From contig NZ_JADPIE010000004.1 of the NCBI RefSeq assembly GCF_015666175.1, positions 198,118 through 262,117 on the forward strand: a DNA stretch of 64,000 bases, read 5' to 3'. Of the stretch, positions 57,382-64,000 are shown piece by piece; within the stretch, counting starts at the first letter, position 1; each line of letters opens with the position of its first letter. Position numbers and translations under genes: made by a program. The notes beneath the pieces were generated by a model. That model did not search any database. It was not told where the DNA came from and worked only from the letters and a program-made list of their open reading frames with translations. Source of the stretch: Halonatronomonas betaini. GTDB taxonomy: Bacteria; Bacillota; Halanaerobiia; Halanaerobiales; Halarsenatibacteraceae.

Positions 57382-59376
57382 ATGAGGTTAGCGATTATAA
57401 TAATTATTGTGGCAGGCTTAATGTTAGGTGCAGGATATTTTTTAGCTGAATTTATTTACCCTTTGCCAGCAGATGTTGCAGAAGAGTATTTAAATACCTT
57501 TGTAACTGAAGATTTTGAAAACATGGTTAAATTTCATCATTCAGGATTTGAAAGACCATCAGCTGAGCGATTAACTGACTCTTTTAATGATTTCAGTAAT
57601 AATTTCAGTTTATTTGAGATTGAATTAGTGGAATTTGATTCTTTAGAAGAGTCTCTCTTTGAAGCTGAGTACCAGGTTGAGATTAATTATATCAGTGAAT
57701 TTTTTGAAGATATAAATATTGACTTTGTAATGGAGTTATCTAGAGATGGTATCCTGGATTGGAAAGTTCACTGGAATGACTATCTTCCATTACCTGAATA
57801 TGGCCTGGAAGCTTCTTATGATAGAAGACGGCTTTATCCTGAAAGAGGGAGTATTTATGATAGAAATGGAGAATTATTAGCTGGCGGTGGATCAGTAATA
57901 AATATTGGAATTCAGCCAGGTCGAGTTGAAGATCCAGAGTTATTGCACGAAACACTTTATGAAGAACTTGTTCTTTCAGAAGAATATTTAACAGGAGAAT
58001 ACCAGGCAGAGGGTGTACAGGATCACTGGTTTGTCCCTGTAGCTACTGTATCTGAATCAGAATTTGCTGAATTAGACCCAATTCTTCGCCCAATTCCAGG
58101 TATTTTTTTTAGGAGACAGGATAGTAGAGTTTATCCATATGATACGACAGTTGGCCATATTACAGGTTATTTAGGCGAAGTAACAGCAGAGATGATTGAT
58201 TATTATCCTGAAAGGGATTATCAGGCTGGAGAAAGAGTAGGAAGAAGTGGTCTGGAGATTGGTCAGGAAGAAATTCTTAGAGGAAAGCCAGGTTATGAAT
58301 TTTATATAGAAACAGAAGGTGACCGGGAATTATTCAGGCAATTAACAGCAGTTGATGGAGAGGATATCAATATCTCGCTGGATATTTCATTACAGAATGA
58401 AGCTGTAGATATACTGGCAGGGGAGAGGGCTTCATTAGTTTTATTAGATGCAAATTCCGGGGAAATAATTGTTCTTGCCTCTACACCAGGTTTTGATCCT
58501 AATGAGTTTGTACAGGGGATTAGTGGCTCCAGATGGTCACAATTAACGACTGATCCAGATAGGCCATTATTTAATCGGGCAACTCAGGGCCGTTACCCTC
58601 CAGGTTCTACCTTTAAAATATTAACTGCTGCTGCAGCTTTAAATGAAGGAATTTACGAGCTGGATAGCGAATTTAATGATCAAGGAGAACTGACAGTTGA
58701 AGGTAATATTATTAGAAATTTTGAGAGAGAAGTTTTTAATCAACATACTTTAGAGGATGCAGTTGTCCGTTCAATCAATACTACAATGGCTAAAGTTGGA
58801 CTGGAATTAGGTGCTGAAGAGCTGGAAAATTATTTTAATAGTTTTAGCCTGTCATCAGCTCCAGACCTTGGCTTACCTTTACAGGCAGGTCAAATCGGAA
58901 ATCCAGGCAGAAGTCAGGTCGGTTTGGCCTGGTCAGCAATTGGACAGGATCAGGTATTGATCTCACCACTCCATATGGCAAAACTATTTATTCCCTTTGC
59001 TAATAATGGGTATGCTCCAGAAGTTACATTAATGATAGATGACTATGGTTATGAGATGGATCAGGTGATATCTGAAGAGACAGCTGAGAGTTTACAGGGA
59101 GCATTAAGAAAAGTTGTAACTGATGGCACAGGCCGCCAGGTGGATCTTGATGGCATTAATATTTACGGGAAGACCGGCACAGCTGAAATAACAGGAAGAG
59201 ACCCTCATGCCTGGTTTGCCGGTTTTATTGAAGACTTTCAGGATAGAGATTTAGCATTTGCATTATTAGTTGAAGAAGGTGGGGTGGGGGGACGTGTTGC
59301 CGCTCCGCTGGTTAGGGAATTTTTTGAAAGAGTTATTGAAACTGGCTTAATAGAAGAATTGGATGAACTGGATTAA
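57382..59376 (+). CDS. Class B penicillin-binding protein (transpeptidase)
   Basis: 664 residues. An N-terminal anchor (MRLAIIIIIVAGLMLGAGYFLAE) precedes an NTF2-like MecA_N domain (about 25-130) and a PBP dimerisation domain opening RRRLYPERGSIYDRNGELL. The transpeptidase domain has the active Ser in PPGSTFKI, SIN in VVRSINTTMAK and KTGTAE near the end. It cross-links peptidoglycan in the periplasm. The MecA_N domain places it with PBP3/PbpC-type enzymes. The frame is open from 57307, but TAGGAGG stands before the ATG at 57382, which begins the membrane anchor directly. A DJ-1 family gene follows 24 bases later. Confidence 0.93.
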   Translation: MRLAIIIIIVAGLMLGAGYFLAEFIYPLPADVAEEYLNTFVTEDFENMVKFHHSGFERPSAERLTDSFNDFSNNFSLFEIELVEFDSLEESLFEAEYQVEINYISEFFEDINIDFVMELSRDGILDWKVHWNDYLPLPEYGLEASYDRRRLYPERGSIYDRNGELLAGGGSVINIGIQPGRVEDPELLHETLYEELVLSEEYLTGEYQAEGVQDHWFVPVATVSESEFAELDPILRPIPGIFFRRQDSRVYPYDTTVGHITGYLGEVTAEMIDYYPERDYQAGERVGRSGLEIGQEEILRGKPGYEFYIETEGDRELFRQLTAVDGEDINISLDISLQNEAVDILAGERASLVLLDANSGEIIVLASTPGFDPNEFVQGISGSRWSQLTTDPDRPLFNRATQGRYPPGSTFKILTAAAALNEGIYELDSEFNDQGELTVEGNIIRNFEREVFNQHTLEDAVVRSINTTMAKVGLELGAEELENYFNSFSLSSAPDLGLPLQAGQIGNPGRSQVGLAWSAIGQDQVLISPLHMAKLFIPFANNGYAPEVTLMIDDYGYEMDQVISEETAESLQGALRKVVTDGTGRQVDLDGINIYGKTGTAEITGRDPHAWFAGFIEDFQDRDLAFALLVEEGGVGGRVAAPLVREFFERVIETGLIEELDELD

Positions 59377-59400
59377 AATTCTAATAAGGAGAGTGAAAAA

Positions 59401-59949
59401 ATGGCAAAGATAATCGTTCCATTAGCCCGAGGATTTGAAGAGGTTGAAGCGGTGACTGTAATTGATCTTTTGAGAAGAGCAGATATTGAAGTTGTTGTTG
59501 CAGGTTTAACAGAGACAGATGTAATGGGAGCCCATGGCCTAATAATTCAAGCAGATCAGCGGTTTAAAAATATCAACTGGCGGGTATTTGATGGGATTGT
59601 CTTGCCAGGTGGAATGCCAGGTGCTGAAAATTTGAGGCAGGATAAAAATATTATCTCTTTAGTTCAGGAATTTGATGCCAGAGATAAACTTGTTGCTGCA
59701 ATCTGTGCAGCTCCAATTGTACTCAAGGGTGCAGGAATTTTAGACGGTAAGAAATTAACTTCTTATCCTGAATTTGCAGATGAATTTGTTAGATATGATT
59801 ACCTTGAAGACCCGGTTGTAATTGATGATAATATAATAACCTCAAGAGGGCCTGGAACAGCCATGAATTTTGCTCTGTCAATTATTGAATACTTAAAAGG
59901 AGAAGAAGAAAGAGTTAAACATGAAGAAAACCTATTATATAAACTCTAA
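59401..59949 (+). CDS. DJ-1/PfpI family protein (YajL/ThiJ-like)
   Basis: 182 residues with a flavodoxin-like fold. The nucleophile elbow is AAICAAPIVL with a reactive Cys near residue 103. The acidic partner is Glu16 (RGFEEVEAV), and TSRGPGTAMNFALSIIEYL closes the active-site region. Members act as glyoxalase III, chaperone or deglycase; which one is not deducible. GGAGAG precedes the ATG. Probably co-transcribed with the penicillin-binding protein. Confidence 0.92.
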   Translation: MAKIIVPLARGFEEVEAVTVIDLLRRADIEVVVAGLTETDVMGAHGLIIQADQRFKNINWRVFDGIVLPGGMPGAENLRQDKNIISLVQEFDARDKLVAAICAAPIVLKGAGILDGKKLTSYPEFADEFVRYDYLEDPVVIDDNIITSRGPGTAMNFALSIIEYLKGEEERVKHEENLLYKL

Positions 59950-59988
59950 ATATAATTAAGATCTAAACTTGAATAATATATTAAAGAT

Positions 59989-60029
59989 AAACGGCCTCTA
60001 TCCCCGAAATTCGAGAATAGAGGCCGTTT
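59989..60029. terminator. Bidirectional terminator with long stem
   Basis: AAACGGCCTCTAT (59989-60001) pairs perfectly with ATAGAGGCCGTTT (60017-60029), between the DJ-1 gene and the converging glgP. Confidence 0.92.
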
Positions 60030-60040
60030 GATTTCTATTT

Positions 60041-61675
60041 TTAGATTTGATATAAGAGTTCATAATAATCAGTGAGCATTCTTTCAGCAGAAAAACGATC
60101 ATGGGTCATCTTTATACTATATTGCATCATCATTAACCATCTTTCTCTATCTTCATAATAGGTTGGAATAATTTGATCTAAGAGAACATGATATAGCCCA
60201 AAGAGATCATGTTCATCCTGGCCATTACCAACATAGGCATCTCCAAATTGCCAGCCATTAATACCATGCTGACAGCTTTCATTCCACCAGCCATCTAAAG
60301 TACTGAAATTAAGAACACCATTCATGGCGGCTTTCATTCCAGAAGTACCTGAAGCTTCCATAGGACGACGAGGATTATTTAGCCAGACATCGGCGCCTCT
60401 GGTCATCATTCGACCAGTTTTAATATTATAATCTTCAAGATAAGTTACACTCTGTGGGTATTCCTTTGAGATTTCAACTATTTTTGTAATGATATCTTTC
60501 CCCTTATTGTCTTCAGGATGGGCCTTGCCAGAAAATACTAACTGTAATCTTTGATCTTCTAGGAGATGTTTGATTCTGTCAATGTCCCAGAAGATCATAT
60601 CAGGTCTCTTGTAGGTTGCTGCTCTTCTGGCAAAACCAATCAATAATCTATCTTCTCTGAATTTTTGACCATTTTCCTCTTCAATAAAATCAATTAAAGC
60701 TTTTTTATTTTCTTTATGCAGTTTAGAGATTTCTTCTTTATCAAAAAGGCTGTCAAACATCCTTTCATCAACCCAGGAAGGCAAATGCACACCATTAGTT
60801 ATTGAGATAATAGGGGCTCTATCTTCTACATGCTGCCACATTTCTCTGGCTGTTACTCCATGAAGTTTAGCAACACCATTTGCCCTTGAAGATAATCTTA
60901 ATCCAGCCACAGTCATGTTAAAAGGATTGCCTCCAATCTCTTCCATTTCTTCTTTCTCCAGACCATTGAAGGCCCCAACTTTTTCTAAATTTTCAATTGG
61001 ATGTGATTCATTGCCCTCTTTAACAGGAGTATGGGTTGTAAATACTATTTCTGATCTAACTTCTTCCCAGGCCTGATTAAATTCATAACCTTTTTTGATT
61101 TTTTCCTGGATTAATTCAGTTCCAGCAAGGGCAGCATGGCCTTCATTAAAATGATAAATATCGACATCGATATCTAATTTTCTTAAAGCTCTTACACCAC
61201 CAATTCCTAGAACAATTTCCTGGGCAATTCTCTCTTCAGATGAACCTACATATAATCTTTCAGTAATCCATTTATACTTTCCATTTTCTTCAAGATTGGT
61301 ATCAAGTAAGTAGATTGTGTTATTCCCAAATTTATCAACTTTCCAGACTTTACATTTAACATCAGTTTCTTCAACCTCTACAGTAACTGTAATTCCAGTA
61401 TCCTCAACATGTTTATAATTTTGTCCCTCAGGAGGGAAGTTGTCATAAGGTCTTCCATAGTCATCAATTAATTGTTTGGTATAGCCTTTATTCCACATAA
61501 TACCTATTCCAATAACAGGTAGATTTAAGTCTTTAGCAGCTTTCATAGTATCACCAGCTAAAACTCCTAAACCTCCAGAATAAATTCTAAAATCTTCATT
61601 TAGACCATATTCCATACAGAAATAAGCTACTCTGGCCGGGTCTTTTTTAATACCTTTAGTGATTTTTTCATTCAT
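60041..61675 (-). CDS. glgP: Alpha-glucan (glycogen) phosphorylase, short GT35 form
   Basis: A 544-residue GT35 enzyme that releases glucose 1-phosphate from glycogen or maltodextrin. Landmarks are VAYFCMEYGLNEDFRIYSGGLGVLAGD, IYHFNEGHAAL, VFTTHTPVKEGNESHP and GFARRAATYKRPDM. The PLP-binding Lys is in EASGTSGMKAAMNG. It lacks the N-terminal region of the 750-850-residue forms, as in the short phosphorylases of Thermotoga and archaea. GAGGAGG precedes the ATG by about a dozen bases. It is divergent from pullulanase, with which it forms a glycogen-degradation pair. Confidence 0.94.
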   Translation of the reverse strand: MNEKITKGIKKDPARVAYFCMEYGLNEDFRIYSGGLGVLAGDTMKAAKDLNLPVIGIGIMWNKGYTKQLIDDYGRPYDNFPPEGQNYKHVEDTGITVTVEVEETDVKCKVWKVDKFGNNTIYLLDTNLEENGKYKWITERLYVGSSEERIAQEIVLGIGGVRALRKLDIDVDIYHFNEGHAALAGTELIQEKIKKGYEFNQAWEEVRSEIVFTTHTPVKEGNESHPIENLEKVGAFNGLEKEEMEEIGGNPFNMTVAGLRLSSRANGVAKLHGVTAREMWQHVEDRAPIISITNGVHLPSWVDERMFDSLFDKEEISKLHKENKKALIDFIEEENGQKFREDRLLIGFARRAATYKRPDMIFWDIDRIKHLLEDQRLQLVFSGKAHPEDNKGKDIITKIVEISKEYPQSVTYLEDYNIKTGRMMTRGADVWLNNPRRPMEASGTSGMKAAMNGVLNFSTLDGWWNESCQHGINGWQFGDAYVGNGQDEHDLFGLYHVLLDQIIPTYYEDRERWLMMMQYSIKMTHDRFSAERMLTDYYELLYQI

Positions 61676-61850
61676 ATTTCATTATTGCCTCCTCATATAC
61701 TTAAAATCAAAAAATATTATCATATGATATGCTTATTATTATACATCAATAGCTTAAAATAGTAAAATTAAATTTTTTAAATCACTAATTTATGTTATAA
61801 TTATAAGTGGATAGTTTATTATTAATGTTGTCCTGGGGAGGCCTGGTCAT

Positions 61851-63734
61851 TTGAAGTCTTTTAAAGGTTATAATACATATGATCAATTTAGTTATGGTAT
61901 AAAAGTAGGTTTAAATGGCACTGATATAAAGCTCTGGATTAAAGATGCCGATGAAGTTATTGTTAACTTATCATATAATGATAATGATCAAGTATTTGCT
62001 CAACTGGAATTAGAGGAAAAAGAAAAAAATATCTGGTATAAAAGCATTCCAGAGAGTTTGCATGGCGTTTATTATTGGTTAGAGATTGAGCGTGATGGGG
62101 AAAGGGTTGAGACTGTTGATCCCTGGGTAAAAGCAGTAGGAGTAAATAGTGAGAGAGGAATTATTGTTGATTTAGAGAAGACTAATCCTCCTGATTGGAA
62201 TAAAGATAAAAGGATTAGTATAAATTCTCCGGTGGATGCAGTGATTTATGAATTGCATGTAAAGGATTTCAGTATCCATCCTGAATCTGGAATTAAAAAC
62301 AAAGGTAAATATCTTGGATTTACTGAAACTGGTACAGTTAATAGTGAAGGACTGAAAACTGGTTTGGATCATCTAAAAGAATTAGGGATTACCCATGTTC
62401 AATTAATGCCAGTATTTGATTTTGCCACAGTAGATGATCAGGATATTGAAGATTATAATTGGGGTTATGATCCATTATATTATAATGTTCCTGAAGGTTC
62501 TTATGCAACTAATCCATCTAATTTTTCTAGAATTAAAGAATTAAAAAAACTAATTCAGGCTCTTCATAGAAATAATATTGGTGTTATAATGGATGTGGTT
62601 TATAATCATACATATTATACTGAGAAATCTGCATTTAATAAAATAGCTCCAGAATATTTTTATCGCTGGTATAATGAGGATGAGCTGGCTAATGGTTCAG
62701 GTGTAGGCAACGAGATTGCCACAGAAAAGGATAAAGTCCAGGAATTCATCGTGGAATCAGTCTTATACTGGGCCAGAGAATATCATATAGATGGTTTTCG
62801 GTTTGATTTAATGGCTTTAATTGATGAAGAGACAATGTTAAAAATACGAAAAGGATTATATGAAATTGATCCGGATATATTAGTATATGGCGAACCCTGG
62901 TATGCATTGCCTCCACAGTTATCAGAAAAAGAGATTATATTAAAGGGTGATCAAAAAGGCAAAGGTATTGGAGTTTTTAATGATAGTTTTAGAAATGCAA
63001 TCAAAGGTGAGAATGATTTGAGAACTCAAGGATTTATTGGTGGTCATAATAATTTAGAGAGGGCAATCGAGCGAGGTATTGTTGGTGAAATAAACTATAA
63101 TAAAGAAATTAAAGGTTTTGCTCTTGTACCGGAGGAGACAATTAATTATGTGAGCTGCCATGATAATCATACACTCTGGGACAAAATTCAGGGTGTTTTT
63201 CCAGCCGTAGATGAGAAAGAGAGAATTGTTTTAGATAGGTTTGCCCAGGCAATAATAATGACTTCTCAAGGGGTTCCTTTTTTATTAGGAGGAGAAGAAT
63301 TTTTAAGAACTAAATATGGAAATAGTAACTCCTATAATGCTGGCAATAAAATAAATGCTTTAAAATGGGGTAGAAAAAGCAAATACAATGATACTTTTAA
63401 ATATTATCAGGGTTTAATAACTTTAAGAAGAGAACATCCAGCCTTCAGGCTAAAATCTGAAGAGGAAATTCGTAAATACTTAAAGTTTTTAGAGACACCA
63501 CCTGGGATAATAGCATTCAAATTAGGTCCTTATGCTGGTGGAGATAGTTGGAAGGAGATAATAGTTATCTATAATAGCTGGTGGGACTGGGCAAATGTAA
63601 ACCTTGTGAATAAGAAAAATTGGAATATTATTGTTGATGACAGGCATTCTGGCACTGAAACCTTCAATACTTTTAAGGCGGATGAAGTAGATGTCCCCCC
63701 CCATTCAGTAATGGTTCTTTATTCCAATGATTAA
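61851..63734 (+). CDS. pulA: Type I pullulanase (glycogen debranching, GH13)
   Basis: 627 residues. An N-terminal CBM48-like sandwich (IKLWIKDADEVIVNLSYND, residues about 12-95) precedes the GH13 barrel. The type I pullulanase signature YNWGYDP is clear. The nucleophile Asp is in DGFRFDLMALI, the acid/base Glu in VYGEPWYALPP and the transition-state Asp in CHDNHTLWD. There is no signal peptide, so it works on intracellular glycogen or maltodextrins, cutting alpha-1,6 branches. It starts with TTG after GGGGAGG. Its neighbours glgP and glgD confirm a glycogen role. Confidence 0.94.
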   Translation: MKSFKGYNTYDQFSYGIKVGLNGTDIKLWIKDADEVIVNLSYNDNDQVFAQLELEEKEKNIWYKSIPESLHGVYYWLEIERDGERVETVDPWVKAVGVNSERGIIVDLEKTNPPDWNKDKRISINSPVDAVIYELHVKDFSIHPESGIKNKGKYLGFTETGTVNSEGLKTGLDHLKELGITHVQLMPVFDFATVDDQDIEDYNWGYDPLYYNVPEGSYATNPSNFSRIKELKKLIQALHRNNIGVIMDVVYNHTYYTEKSAFNKIAPEYFYRWYNEDELANGSGVGNEIATEKDKVQEFIVESVLYWAREYHIDGFRFDLMALIDEETMLKIRKGLYEIDPDILVYGEPWYALPPQLSEKEIILKGDQKGKGIGVFNDSFRNAIKGENDLRTQGFIGGHNNLERAIERGIVGEINYNKEIKGFALVPEETINYVSCHDNHTLWDKIQGVFPAVDEKERIVLDRFAQAIIMTSQGVPFLLGGEEFLRTKYGNSNSYNAGNKINALKWGRKSKYNDTFKYYQGLITLRREHPAFRLKSEEEIRKYLKFLETPPGIIAFKLGPYAGGDSWKEIIVIYNSWWDWANVNLVNKKNWNIIVDDRHSGTETFNTFKADEVDVPPHSVMVLYSND

Positions 63735-63742
63735 AGCAATTA

Positions 63743-63772
63743 AAAATGTCCCAGGACTACCTGGGACATTTT
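63743..63772. terminator. Bidirectional terminator
   Basis: AAAATGTCCCAGG (63743-63755), loop ACTA, CCTGGGACATTTT (63760-63772), between pullulanase and the converging glgD. Confidence 0.92.
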
Positions 63773-63775
63773 CGA

Positions 63776-64000
63776 TTATATAATTGAGTTTTTATCGATA
63801 ATTAATGGGAATGAAGGGTCACCCTTTAATTTTTTGCCAGGGGTTATTGTAACATTTTTATCTAAAATAACATTTTCAAGTTCAGCCCCTTGGCCAACCT
63901 GGCTCTTTTGCATTACAATTGAATTTTTGACAGATGCGTTTTCACCAATCTTAACTCCTCTAAATAACACAGATTTTTCTACTTCTCCATTGATTAAGCA
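63776..64000 (-). CDS. glgD: Glucose-1-phosphate adenylyltransferase, GlgD-type subunit, C-terminal part (truncated by window edge)
   Basis: The last 74 codons of a left-handed beta-helix domain. CLINGEVEKSVLFRGVKIGENASVKNSIVM shows the hexapeptide repeat, with the NGEVE-S-V pattern of ADP-glucose pyrophosphorylases. The end GKKLKGDPSFPLIIDKNSII resembles GlgD rather than GlgC C-termini. The reading frame continues past the window edge, so the catalytic domain is not seen. The enzyme supplies ADP-glucose for glycogen synthesis, opposing the neighbouring phosphorylase and pullulanase. Confidence 0.82.
   Translation of the reverse strand, partial: CLINGEVEKSVLFRGVKIGENASVKNSIVMQKSQVGQGAELENVILDKNVTITPGKKLKGDPSFPLIIDKNSII

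Noticed and set aside
1-64000. rRNA, tRNA genes, insertion sequences or replication origin
   Set aside because: No cloverleaf-like sequences, rRNA blocks, transposase genes, terminal inverted repeats or DnaA-box clusters were recognised by eye. A covariance-model scan would be needed to exclude a missed tRNA.

Overview
The window looks like chromosome from a low-GC, anaerobic, fermentative Firmicute with an outer membrane, most plausibly a member of the Halanaerobiales. This is inferred from several things. The DNA is very AT-rich and ribosome-binding sites are strong (GGAGG or GAGGTG). Firmicute-type systems are present (NiaR/NiaX, sigma-54 activator, class M55 D-aminopeptidase). There is a tungsten/molybdenum aldehyde:ferredoxin oxidoreductase and a ferredoxin-fused EtfA. 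A multisubunit Mrp Na+/H+ antiporter is present, and one small exported protein has the terminal aromatic residue of an outer-membrane beta-barrel. No rRNA, tRNA, CRISPR array, insertion sequence or integrated phage was seen.

Layout. 0-5 kb: the 3' end of niaR, a niacin ECF transporter component under a probable NiaR operator, a divergent PRPP synthetase, ychF and an orphan TRAP-type binding protein. 5-11 kb: a dipeptide ABC importer (binding protein and two permeases, no ATPase genes), a glutamine amidotransferase and a DppA-type D-aminopeptidase. 11-16.5 kb (minus strand): an eight-gene Mrp operon laid out like the antiporter half of archaeal Mbh/Mbs complexes. 16.6-24 kb: small orphan genes, glycerate kinase, an S9 peptidase, typA, an 11-bp tandem repeat and an isolated protein with a phage-like N-terminal domain.

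24-32 kb is a coherent catabolic unit. A PAS-AAA-Fis sigma-54 activator precedes a clear -24/-12 promoter. That promoter drives a GntP-type permease, a soluble chemoreceptor, a CoA-transferase, an SDR dehydrogenase and an SCP2-type thiolase. Together these would import 3-hydroxybutyrate and convert it to acetyl-CoA. 32-35 kb: aldo/keto reductase, 1-Cys peroxiredoxin, AOR and a MoaD-like protein in one operon. 35-41 kb: PepF, SulP transporter, CCA-type nucleotidyltransferase and an exported lipase-like hydrolase.

41-48 kb: a phosphohexomutase, then the nickel-pincer cofactor genes larE-larB-larC. larC is split into two reading frames joined by an A9 slippery run with an upstream Shine-Dalgarno-like element, so a -1 frameshift is the likely way to make LarC. 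An uncharacterised three-gene group follows (winged-helix-like protein, cNMP-binding/DUF2225 protein, DUF4359 protein). 49-53 kb: MaoC hydratase, acyl-CoA dehydrogenase, EtfB and ferredoxin-EtfA, a candidate electron-bifurcating crotonyl-CoA reductase. 53-60 kb: an AbrB-like regulator, an amidohydrolase, a membrane-tethered subtilase with a cytoplasmic domain, the outer-membrane protein, a class B penicillin-binding protein and a DJ-1 family protein. 60-64 kb: glycogen turnover (glucan phosphorylase, type I pullulanase, 3' end of glgD).

Functions are assigned from motifs and family memory only. No database search was possible.
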